From JBFILW01 sp041612005 (GTDB lineage Bacteria > Gemmatimonadota > Gemmatimonadetes > Palauibacterales > Palauibacteraceae), in contig JBFILW010000069.1 of the NCBI GenBank assembly GCA_041612005.1, positions 1-12,494 on the forward strand: DNA of 12,494 nucleotides. Direction: 5' to 3'. Positions 1 to 5,468 of the stretch are shown here, piece by piece. The translations under genes and the position numbers were made by a program. The notes under the pieces were generated by a model that was given only the letters and a program-made list of their open reading frames with translations, was not told where the DNA came from and did no database searches. Each line of letters starts with the position of its first letter. Position 1 is the stretch's first letter.

Positions 1-32
1 ATCCCTACAACTCGCTATGTGCCGGGTTGCCT

Positions 33-108
33 TGGAGCGGGCGAAGGGACTCGAACCCTCGGCATCAACCTTGGGAAGGTTGCGCTCTACCAACTGAGCT
101 ACGCCCGC
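33..108 (-). tRNA. tRNA-Gly (anticodon CCC)
   Basis: Read on the minus strand this is a complete 76-nt cloverleaf. It has a 7-bp acceptor stem (GCGGGCG with CGCCCGC), a D arm with AGCTCAGTTGGTAGAGC, and an anticodon stem CAACC/GGTTG enclosing the loop TTCCCAA. The T arm has the GGTTCGAGTCC signature, the discriminator base is U, and the 3' CCA is encoded. The loop puts CCC at positions 34-36, so it reads GGG glycine codons. The U discriminator is usual for bacterial tRNA-Gly. It lies 12 bp downstream of a terminator-like hairpin, which matters for how it is transcribed (see the promoter entry). Confidence 0.97.
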
Positions 109-114
109 GGAGAG

Positions 115-144
115 AAAAAAGGAGTCGGGCCGGGGCCCGACTCC
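115..144 (-). terminator. Intrinsic terminator hairpin downstream of the radical SAM gene
   Basis: An 11-bp perfect inverted repeat, GGAGTCGGGCC (121-131) and GGCCCGACTCC (134-144), has only two bases between the arms, so the innermost pairs probably open as the loop. On the minus strand it is followed directly by TTTTTT (120-115). That is a textbook Rho-independent terminator, about 60 nt after the stop codon of the radical SAM gene. It also lies between a candidate promoter and the tRNA-Gly gene, so it may attenuate tRNA transcription. Confidence 0.85.
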
Positions 145-153
145 TCGGATTTG

Positions 154-182
154 AGTCTAGTTTCGGCCTGTCAGACTGTCAA
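154..182 (-). promoter_or_regulatory. Candidate sigma-70 promoter for tRNA-Gly
   Basis: On the minus strand a perfect -35 box TTGACA (182-177) is separated by exactly 17 bp from TAGACT (159-154), which matches four of six -10 consensus bases. Initiation would fall near 147. The transcript would run through the terminator-like hairpin (144-121) and then into tRNA-Gly at 108. The spacing and -35 match are strong, but no second tRNA promoter is visible between hairpin and tRNA to compare with. Confidence 0.6.
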
Positions 183-205
183 CCGAGCGGCCACCCCGCC
201 ACCCG

Positions 206-1201
206 TCAGTTCTTCCAGGGCAAGAGCTTCTGGAGGATCGCCGCGTTGTCCTGCAGGAACTCCTTCAGGTTCTTCTCGGTGTTGGCCCGCGTGCTGATGT
301 AGCAAGCCTTACAGGTATTCTGCTTGGTGAATTTCTCCAGCATCTCCTTCTGCGTATCAAAATATGCCATCACCATGGCGCACGGGGTGAGGCGTCCGTC
401 CGGGTTGATCACCACAAACCGGCGGCCCGCCTGGCAGCCCGGAATGCCGTCGGTCGTCAGGAACTCATAGAACCGCTTGAACACCCGCGGCGAGGTGTAG
501 ACCGGGTAGCCTTCGTTTTTCATGTCGATCACTTCCTGGAACACATCCTGGAGAGACTCGAGCGAATCGCCGGTAATGAGGCCGGTCCTGTCCTGCACGC
601 GAAGGTGCGTGTAGACGGAGAAGTTGATCGGAAGTCCCCACGTCTTCGCTTGTCTCACGATGTCGGGTAGGTCCTTGTAGTTCCAGGCGGTGATGCAGGT
701 GTTGAGCGAGACGTCGTCCTTCGCCGAGTTCCGCGCGATCTCTGGCAGCACCTCGTTCATGTGGTCGTACAGACCCGGGATTCGCCGGAAATCGCTGTGG
801 CGATCGTCGGGAAAGTCCAGGGATATCGAGAGCTGGTCCATGCCCGAGTCTTTGAGCCTGTTGTATCGCTCGACCGTCAGGTTCGAGGCGTTGCTGACGC
901 AGATCATCCAGGGCAGGCCGCCCTTCTCGGTCAACTTGGAGACGATCTCGTACACGTCGCCGCGGGCCAGGGGCTCGCCGCCCGACACGTGGGACACGAC
1001 GGGGCGCAGCTCCTTAGAAATCGCCGCGTACTCGTCGGCGCTCAGCCGCGTTTCCTTGATCGGCCCACCCCAATTGCAGTGCCAGCAATTGGCCGTGCAG
1101 GCATGGGTGATCTCGAACGATACCGACAGCGGCTTGTTCTGCAATTTGTTGCGAAGTCCGCGCGCGAGCATCCTGAGGCCCATGCTTCCGGAAACGTTCA
1201 T
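206..1201 (-). CDS. Radical SAM protein with C-terminal auxiliary-cluster (twitch/SPASM-like) cysteines
   Basis: A 331-residue radical SAM enzyme. The CX3CX2C motif that holds the SAM-binding 4Fe-4S cluster is at C35, C39 and C42, followed by the GGEP motif at 74-77. The C-terminal part carries C256, C274 and a CxxC pair (C297, C300), which would fit one auxiliary iron-sulfur cluster as in twitch-type peptide or cofactor-modifying enzymes. No neighbouring gene encodes an obvious peptide substrate, so the reaction is unknown. The ATG start has AGGAG about 13 bp upstream, which is long; an in-frame ATG six codons later is an alternative. It lies 43 bp downstream of the VTT membrane gene on the same strand, probably co-transcribed, and ends at the intrinsic terminator near 121-144. 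Family assignment is firm; function is not known. Confidence 0.9.
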   Translation of the reverse strand: MNVSGSMGLRMLARGLRNKLQNKPLSVSFEITHACTANCWHCNWGGPIKETRLSADEYAAISKELRPVVSHVSGGEPLARGDVYEIVSKLTEKGGLPWMICVSNASNLTVERYNRLKDSGMDQLSISLDFPDDRHSDFRRIPGLYDHMNEVLPEIARNSAKDDVSLNTCITAWNYKDLPDIVRQAKTWGLPINFSVYTHLRVQDRTGLITGDSLESLQDVFQEVIDMKNEGYPVYTSPRVFKRFYEFLTTDGIPGCQAGRRFVVINPDGRLTPCAMVMAYFDTQKEMLEKFTKQNTCKACYISTRANTEKNLKEFLQDNAAILQKLLPWKN

Positions 1202-1244
1202 ACCGAGCTCTTATCTCCTGTTCTGGAAATCCTGGCGGAGCAGC

Positions 1245-1982
1245 CTAGCGTTGTTTCGCCCGCAGCTGCCGCTTCTTCTTGATCCAACGGAACGCCGCCG
1301 GTCCCGCCTTTATCAGGTACAGATTGATGAGAAGCAGGAACAGGACGACAAGCAACCAGGTCGGAATGTCGAACGCCGCTCCCAGCAGGGCCAGAAGGTA
1401 GTAGCGTGGATAGCGCGCGACCACCAGCGCCGTCACGTATTTCCACATCGGGTAGTGGATCGAGAAGCTGAGGAACTTGAACGGGAAGAAGGGAATCGGG
1501 GTGAACCCGGTCACGACGAGAGTCGCGAACGGGTACTTCATGAACAGCTCGATCGTCCGGCGATACCAGCGCTTGGTCTTGTAGCCCGCCAGCGACTTGT
1601 AGTTGAGTACGGGCACGAACACCGTGTGGTCCATGTAGCCCGCCACCACGGTCCCCGCGGTCGCCGCGGCGGCCGCCAGCCACAGGTTGGCGAACTTCCC
1701 GAAGTAGATCAGCACCGGCTCGTGTGGAAACAACGAGATCGCCGTGTTGGCCGGGATCGAATAGAAGGCCAGGTACCAGTAGCTTTCGGAGCTGAAGTCG
1801 TTGAACAGCAGGATGCTGGTGACGATACCCACCACCACCATGATGGCGCTGAAGATCCACACCCGTGGCCCCAGGCGGTCGTACTCGATCATCTCGCTGA
1901 CGGCGTCGGCGCCCGATACGGCGCCGGCCGCATCCACGACCTCCTCGGCCGCGTGCCTCACCTCGTCGGCCGCGTGGTGCAT
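1245..1982 (-). CDS. VTT/DedA-type (SNARE-associated) membrane protein
   Basis: About 245 residues. A charged, alanine-rich N-terminal helix built of heptads (residues 3-23) is followed by a first membrane segment (about 42-60). Next comes a re-entrant-type region with IPANTAISLFPHEP (76-89), a small-residue segment rich in Ala and Gly (100-116), the GFTPIPFFPFKF stretch (159-170), and hydrophobic helices at about 182-203 and 208-224. The tail is basic (KKKRQLRAKQR). This pattern fits the VTT domain of DedA/YqaA-like proteins, linked in other organisms to lipid scrambling or transport across the inner membrane; the substrate here is unknown. The start is uncertain. ATG at 1982 follows GAAGAA and a coding-like stretch. 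ATG at 2072 would add 30 residues with rare codons across a TATGAT promoter-like box. It probably leads the operon with the radical SAM gene. Confidence 0.85.
   Translation of the reverse strand: MHHAADEVRHAAEEVVDAAGAVSGADAVSEMIEYDRLGPRVWIFSAIMVVVGIVTSILLFNDFSSESYWYLAFYSIPANTAISLFPHEPVLIYFGKFANLWLAAAAATAGTVVAGYMDHTVFVPVLNYKSLAGYKTKRWYRRTIELFMKYPFATLVVTGFTPIPFFPFKFLSFSIHYPMWKYVTALVVARYPRYYLLALLGAAFDIPTWLLVVLFLLLINLYLIKAGPAAFRWIKKKRQLRAKQR
1914..1976 (-). repeat. Three 21-bp tandem units encoding heptads
   Basis: Three consecutive 21-bp units inside the VTT gene encode HAADEVR, HAAEEVV and DAAGAVS. The first two share CACGCGGCCGA followed, after one changed base, by GAGGT; the third is diverged. 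The product would be a seven-residue-period amphipathic helix just before the first membrane segment. Confidence 0.65.
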
Positions 1983-2046
1983 TTCTTCGCCCAGCTTGGA
2001 TCGCTTGTCGTCGATCGCCGCAACTCCCCTGCTCGGTCGGCCCGGA

Positions 2047-2052
2047 TCATAC
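2047..2052 (-). promoter_or_regulatory. Candidate -10 box for the VTT/radical SAM operon
   Basis: TATGAT on the minus strand matches five of six -10 bases and sits in a local AT-rich patch. The best -35 is poor (TTATGA at 16-bp spacing). If used, transcription would begin near 2040, which favours the VTT start codon at 1982 over the one at 2072. Confidence 0.35.
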
Positions 2053-2106
2053 AATCTCAGGCCACGTCTCATAACGCGGACGCCCACGGTACCGGCCGGA
2101 CAAGAT

Positions 2107-2120
2107 ACCTGCAAGCAGGT
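2107..2120. promoter_or_regulatory. Inverted repeat in the divergent VTT/zinc-ribbon intergenic region
   Basis: ACCTGC-AA-GCAGGT is a perfect 6+6 inverted repeat in the 138-228 bp between the divergent VTT and zinc-ribbon genes (depending on the VTT start). It could be an operator or a small hairpin. There is no T tract, so it is not an intrinsic terminator. The regulator is unknown. Confidence 0.35.
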
Positions 2121-2210
2121 CCAGATGCTGGCTTCGCGGCGCGCAGACCCTGTAGTTTCTGGAACGCGAACGCGGGAACCGACGACCTTCTCCGGAGAGT
2201 GCACGACGCC

Positions 2211-2462
2211 ATGAAACGGACCGAGTGCCCAGAGTGCGGCACCCCACTCAAGGAAGGGGATCAGACCTGCCAGAAGTGCGGGAAAGCCCTGCCGTTCGAC
2301 CCGGCCGAGCCCGGAGTTCACTGCTCGGTATGCGATGCAGAGATCGGGGCCTACGCGGAGACATGCCCGAGTTGCGGCGAGACGGGCTATCCGGCCTTGC
2401 GGCCTCGCAAGGGCAAGGGCTTCAAGGGCTCGCCCGCCCTCGAGGAGGGCAAGGAGACATAG
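2211..2462 (+). CDS. Small double zinc-ribbon protein
   Basis: An 83-residue protein with two four-cysteine zinc ribbons: C6/C9 with C20/C23 (CPEC, CQKC) and C38/C41 with C52/C55 (CSVC, CPSC). A basic, glycine-rich tail follows (PRKGKGFKGS, about 65-74). No enzymatic domain is present. Such ribbons bind structural zinc and often mediate contact with nucleic acid or protein, but the role here is unknown. ATG at 2211 has GGAGAG about 11 bp upstream. The gene precedes the TrmJ-like methyltransferase, whose reading frame is shifted by -1 and probably begins inside or right at the end of this gene. The TAG stop at 2460-2462 is directly preceded by AAGGAG. That layout suggests translational coupling, and that the ribbon could act with the methyltransferase on RNA; this last point is inference. 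Confidence 0.85.
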   Translation: MKRTECPECGTPLKEGDQTCQKCGKALPFDPAEPGVHCSVCDAEIGAYAETCPSCGETGYPALRPRKGKGFKGSPALEEGKET

Positions 2463-3274
2463 ACGCCGAACCGGGTTCCGCCGCGACCGACTCCCCCCTG
2501 ACTCGACTCGTCGTAGTCCTCCACGAGCCCCAGGATCTCGTGAACATCGCCCTCGTCGTGCGAGCCATGAAAAATATGGGCCTCAGCCGACTGAGGCTCG
2601 TGCAGCCGGTGGAGTTCAACCCGTACCGCATCGAGGGACTCGCTCACGACACGGCAGACGTCGTCGAGGCGGCGGAGATCTTCGACACTCTCGAGGAGGC
2701 GATCGCCGGCACCGTGCGCACGATCGGCACCTCGGCGCGGCGGCGATCCAGCAAGCAGGTATGGCGACTGCCGGCCGACGCGGGAGCCGCGATTATCGGG
2801 CTGACTCGGTTCGGCGACGTCGCGCTGCTGTTCGGCCCAGAGCACCGGGGATTGGCGAATGAACAACTCGATCGCTGCGACGAAGTGATCGGCATCCCGA
2901 CCGACCCGGATCACTCATCGCTCAACCTGGCCCACGCGGTGCTGCTGATCTGCTATGAGATCCGGAAGGCGGCCCTCGAAGAGGGACTCGCCGAGGGCCC
3001 GGACGTGCGGCAGAAGCCGCGGCACCGGTTTCCTCCGGCGACGAACGACCAGATGGCGATCTTCTTCGAGAAATGGCTGGAGGCGCTCAACAAAGTCGGC
3101 TTCCTCGACTACTCTGACGAGACAGCCAAGATGCGAAGCTTTCGGGCCATCTATCGGCGAGCGGGGCTGGACCAGCGGGAGGTGCGGCTCATGACCGCCG
3201 TCGCCCACGAATTCCTGCATTATGAGCGACGGCTGCGGGTGCGCCTCCGAGAGGAGCTCGGCCCCACGGAGTAG
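2363..3274 (+). CDS. TrmJ-type (TrmH/SpoU family group 1) RNA 2'-O-methyltransferase
   Basis: SPOUT-class methyltransferase that would use S-adenosylmethionine to 2'-O-methylate tRNA or rRNA ribose. Seen are a motif-1 region (VVVLHEPQDLVNIALVVRAM, with the conserved Asn and Arg), the FGPEHRGLANEQLDRCD motif, and IPTDP..SSLNLAHAV, which forms the trefoil-knot cofactor pocket. The helical C-terminal segment from about KWLEALNKVGFLDY to REVRL is typical of TrmJ proteins. The start is a problem. Homology begins near 2498, but the nearest in-frame ATG is 2363, deep inside the zinc-ribbon gene and with GGAG only 2 bp away. The first 45 residues from that ATG look like an off-frame reading of the ribbon. 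A strong AAGGAG at 2451-2456 is followed in frame only by ATA (2459). Non-AUG initiation by coupling, or a sequencing error, is possible. Substrate is not assignable from sequence alone. Confidence 0.85.
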   Translation: MPELRRDGLSGLAASQGQGLQGLARPRGGQGDIDAEPGSAATDSPLTRLVVVLHEPQDLVNIALVVRAMKNMGLSRLRLVQPVEFNPYRIEGLAHDTADVVEAAEIFDTLEEAIAGTVRTIGTSARRRSSKQVWRLPADAGAAIIGLTRFGDVALLFGPEHRGLANEQLDRCDEVIGIPTDPDHSSLNLAHAVLLICYEIRKAALEEGLAEGPDVRQKPRHRFPPATNDQMAIFFEKWLEALNKVGFLDYSDETAKMRSFRAIYRRAGLDQREVRLMTAVAHEFLHYERRLRVRLREELGPTE

Positions 3275-3284
3275 GCGGCCGCAG

Positions 3285-4427
3285 CTAGATCTTCGCTTTG
3301 ACGAGCCCGACGAGGTCGGCGTTCGAACTGGTCCGCTGCATGATCCCGATCACGTCCTTGATGGCTTGCTGCGGGTCGGTTCCGCTCAGCTCCCGTCTCA
3401 TCGCGTGGGATACGGCGAGAGTCTCGTCGGAGAGCAGCAACTCCTCACGCCGGGTAGCGCTGCTGTTGAGGTCGATGGCCGGAAAAATGCGTTTGTTGGC
3501 GATGTCGCGGCTCAGCACCAATTCGCTGTTACCGGTTCCCTTGAACTCCTCGAAGATCACCTGATCCATCCGCGAGCCGGTATCCACGAGGGCGGTCGAT
3601 ATGATGGTAAGAGAGCCGCCGCCCTGCTTCGGGTCGATGCGCCGGGCGCTGCCGAGGAAGCGCTTCGGCTTCTCGAGGGAGGCCGCGTCGATTCCGCCGG
3701 TCAGAGTGCGCCCCGAGCCGGCCTGTACGGTGTTGTAAGCGCGGGCGAGCCGGGTGATCGAGTCCAGAATCAGCACCACGTCGTCGCCGAGCTCGGCCCG
3801 GCGACGGGCCCGCTCGAGGGTCAACTCGGCCACGGATACATGCCGGTCGGCCGGATGGTCGAAGCTCGAGGCGATGACCTCCCCATATCCGTGCGCCTCC
3901 ATCTCCGTCACTTCTTCGGGCCGCTCATCCACCAGGAGGATGAGGACGACCGCGTCCGGATAGTTGGTGGCCACGCCCTGAGCGATGGCCTGCAAGACCA
4001 TTGTCTTTCCGGCCTTGGCTGGTGACACGATCATTGCCCGCTGGCCTTTGCCGAGGGGACAGAAGAGATCGATGATTCGATTCGTGAAATCGGGGCGGCC
4101 GTTCCGGACCAGATCACACTCGAGCACCAATTGCTCGTCCGGGTGGATGGCGCTGAGTCGCTTGAAGATCTGCCGTTCGCGGATTTCTTCCGGCGGCCGG
4201 TCGTTGATGGCGTGAATGCGAGTGAGGGGAGGGCTCTTGCCGTTGCCGGGCGGCTTGCCGACCTCTCCGGCGATCTCATCGCCCGTCCGCAGCTTGAATT
4301 TCCTTGCCAGTCGTTGGCCGACGTAGATGTCGCCGTCGCTCGGCATGTAGCTGGACTGGCGACGGCGAATGAATCCCGCCCCGTTGTCCAGCACCTCCAG
4401 GATTCCCAGTGATGCTTCTTTTACCAA
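3285..4427 (-). CDS. rho: Transcription termination factor Rho
   Basis: The hexameric RNA-dependent ATPase that ends transcription. From the chosen start (380 residues), the OB-fold RNA-binding domain covers about 6-100, with ILEVLDNGAGF..SSYM..DGDIYV..LRTGD. Walker A is SPAKAGKT (135-142), then comes DERPEEVTEM (167-176), Walker B is VVLILDS with D222, and the R-loop GRTLTGGID falls near 239-247. The N-terminal helical bundle of E. coli Rho (about 50 residues) is nearly absent. Start choice: TTG at 4427 has AGGGA 9 bp upstream and begins just before the conserved region. GTG at 4493 would add 22 residues (SVCRRTARV...) that do not resemble Rho and has no visible ribosome binding site. E. coli Rho has GFGF in the primary RNA site; here it reads GAGF. 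Stop codons of rho and the methyltransferase face each other 10 bp apart. Confidence 0.96.
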   Translation of the reverse strand: MVKEASLGILEVLDNGAGFIRRRQSSYMPSDGDIYVGQRLARKFKLRTGDEIAGEVGKPPGNGKSPPLTRIHAINDRPPEEIRERQIFKRLSAIHPDEQLVLECDLVRNGRPDFTNRIIDLFCPLGKGQRAMIVSPAKAGKTMVLQAIAQGVATNYPDAVVLILLVDERPEEVTEMEAHGYGEVIASSFDHPADRHVSVAELTLERARRRAELGDDVVLILDSITRLARAYNTVQAGSGRTLTGGIDAASLEKPKRFLGSARRIDPKQGGGSLTIISTALVDTGSRMDQVIFEEFKGTGNSELVLSRDIANKRIFPAIDLNSSATRREELLLSDETLAVSHAMRRELSGTDPQQAIKDVIGIMQRTSSNADLVGLVKAKI

Positions 4428-4581
4428 TTCTCTTCGTCCCTCGTGTGGGTGGTGATTTACAAGTACTCGGGCGGTCCGCCGGCAGACGCTCACGGCTCAG
4501 GGAGCACGTCACGGGATGCCCACGAGAATTTTCCCGCGCGAGGCACCAGGTCTCGGGAAGGCGTTAGCGCCGTCTCAGGAG

Positions 4582-4615
4582 GGCGATATCGCCGGAGAAG
4601 CTGGCCGGACCAGCT
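4582..4615. repeat. Palindrome and short hairpin upstream of rho
   Basis: GGCGATATCGCC (4582-4593) is a perfect 12-bp palindrome. Six bases later AGCTGG-CCGGA-CCAGCT (4599-4615) can form a 6-bp hairpin. Both lie in the intergenic region upstream of rho and might be an operator and part of a structured rho leader. Neither has a T tract. Function unproven. Confidence 0.4.
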
Positions 4616-4637
4616 GGGGGCCGCACCCGCCACCTTG

Positions 4638-4664
4638 AAAAAGGCTAGCGGCTTCAGTCCGCTA
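4638..4664 (-). terminator. Terminator-like REP-style hairpin upstream of rho
   Basis: On the minus strand TAGCGG (4664-4659) pairs with CCGCTA (4651-4646). An inner C-G pair closes a TGAA loop with one bulged A. GCC and then TTTTT (4642-4638) follow. This has the form of an intrinsic terminator about 210 bp upstream of the rho start. The stem, close to AGCGGACT..AGTCCGCT palindromes seen between genes of various soil bacteria, may instead be a REP-type repeat; only one copy is in this window. Confidence 0.5.
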
Positions 4665-4701
4665 AAGATGTTCCCCTCACCACTCTCGACGCAAGCTCCG
4701 A

Positions 4702-4731
4702 GCCAACCGGGGTCTGACCTGCCAACCGGGG
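4702..4731. repeat. Direct repeat GCCAACCGGGG, two copies, 19-bp period
   Basis: The 11-mer GCCAACCGGGG occurs at 4702-4712 and 4721-4731, start to start 19 bp. It could be a tandem operator for a dimeric regulator or part of an RNA fold; the second copy overlaps the hairpin at 4717-4754. Confidence 0.55.
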
Positions 4732-4754
4732 GCGCCTCTTGCCCCGAGGCAGGT
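4717..4754. other. Strong two-step hairpin, candidate structured RNA
   Basis: ACCTGCC (4717-4723) pairs with GGCAGGT (4748-4754). Across an AAC/A internal loop, CGGGG (4727-4731) pairs with CCCCG (4742-4746). This 12-bp composite stem sits in a stretch with no convincing coding frame. On the minus strand it is followed about 50 nt later by the terminator-like hairpin at 4664-4638, so the two could bound a small RNA or a rho leader. On the plus strand it would lie just upstream of the sulfocyanin promoter region. No known riboswitch class was recognised. Confidence 0.4.
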
Positions 4755-4778
4755 GAGCCGTACCTTCGAGCGGTGTTG

Positions 4779-4787
4779 ACCATAGCA
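4779..4787 (-). promoter_or_regulatory. Candidate extended -10 promoter toward rho
   Basis: Minus strand TGC-TATGGT fits an extended -10 element (TGn plus a hexamer matching four of six bases), with no good -35. Initiation would be near 4772, giving either a transcript of about 135 nt ending at the hairpin at 4638 or the rho leader. On the opposite strand TTGACC (4776-4781) is a -35-like box for the sulfocyanin gene, with only a weak -10 partner (CAAACT, 16-bp spacing). Confidence 0.3.
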
Positions 4788-4828
4788 AAACGCGGCACAA
4801 ACTCGGGGACTGACAAGGGAACGACACG

Positions 4829-5431
4829 ATGATGAGACGATTTTCTTCCATGTTCGCGGCCATGTTCGCGATGACGGCGCTGGCCTGCGGAGGTGGTGAT
4901 AACGCGGCGACGCAGACGGCGGACGCGGGCGCCGCCAATCCGTGTGCGGTAAACCCATGCGCGGCTAACCCATGTGCCGGCATGGCTATGCCCGATTGGT
5001 TCAAGATCGACCAGGCGGCCCGGACGGCGACCATCGACATCTCGGCTGGATCGACGGACGCCAACAATTACTGGAACTTCAACGGCTACTCGCACGGCGC
5101 CGCGAACATCGTCGTTCCGGAGGGCTACACGGTCACGCTCAACTTCAAGAACGACGATCCCCTCAGCGCACACAGCATCGGCGTCGATGCGATGGTGAGC
5201 GACTTCCCCACACTGTTCGAGAGTCCGAAGCCGGTCTTTGCCGGCGCCATCAGCCCGAACCCGACCGAGATGGCGACGGCGACCGCTTCCGGCAAATCAG
5301 TCACGCTGACCTTTGTGGTTGATAAAGCAGGAAAGTATTCGCTGGTTTGCTACATTCCCGGCCACGCTACGACAGGCATGTGGATCCTGTTCACGGTCTC
5401 GTCGGACGGCTCGGCCGGCGTCAAGGCCTGA
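4829..5431 (+). CDS. Sulfocyanin-like blue copper lipoprotein
   Basis: A 200-residue exported cupredoxin. A basic start (MMRRF) and hydrophobic segment lead to TALAC with C20 as the probable lipidated cysteine; Ala at -3 is less usual for a lipobox. A linker contains three NPCA units (37-40, 42-45, 47-50; cysteines at 39, 44, 49). The cupredoxin domain starts around 65. It shows NFNGYSHGAANIVVPEGYTV, then the ligand H115 in SAHSI, and finally C174, H179 and M184 in CYIPGHATTGM. That His-Cys-His-Met set is the type 1 copper site, and the FNGY and PGHxxxGM patterns point to sulfocyanins, known as electron carriers to terminal oxidases. The partner here is unknown. AAGGGA lies 8 bp before the ATG; a second ATG follows directly. 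Monocistronic, convergent with the ADH gene. Confidence 0.88.
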   Translation: MMRRFSSMFAAMFAMTALACGGGDNAATQTADAGAANPCAVNPCAANPCAGMAMPDWFKIDQAARTATIDISAGSTDANNYWNFNGYSHGAANIVVPEGYTVTLNFKNDDPLSAHSIGVDAMVSDFPTLFESPKPVFAGAISPNPTEMATATASGKSVTLTFVVDKAGKYSLVCYIPGHATTGMWILFTVSSDGSAGVKA

Positions 5432-5440
5432 CCTTCCGGG

Positions 5441-5468
5441 GGCGCGGCCGCCTGCCCGGAGCCGCGCC
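5441..5468. terminator. GC-rich inverted repeat between convergent genes
   Basis: GGCGCGGC (5441-5448) and GCCGCGCC (5461-5468) form a perfect 8-bp stem with a 12-nt loop, filling the 36 bp between the sulfocyanin stop and the ADH stop. With no T tract on either side it is not a canonical intrinsic terminator. It may pause polymerase from both directions. Confidence 0.4.

Noticed and set aside
690..2210. Long plus-strand open frame running into the zinc-ribbon gene
   Set aside because: It is antisense to the radical SAM and VTT genes and its product is low-complexity and Arg/His-rich. Only the part from ATG 2211 has protein-family features.
2421..2462. Classic -1 slippery heptamer joining the zinc ribbon to the methyltransferase
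   Set aside because: I checked the last codons of the zinc-ribbon frame and found no X XXY YYZ heptamer, so programmed frameshifting has no direct sequence support, although a fusion is not excluded.
3222..4025. 267-codon plus-strand frame opposite rho
   Set aside because: The rho frame on the minus strand is unmistakable; this frame is a GC-rich shadow with no recognisable motif.
4494..4828. A small protein gene in the rho-sulfocyanin intergenic region
   Set aside because: Frames here lack a start with a ribosome binding site, show no family features, and are interrupted by hairpins and repeats. A regulatory or RNA role fits better.
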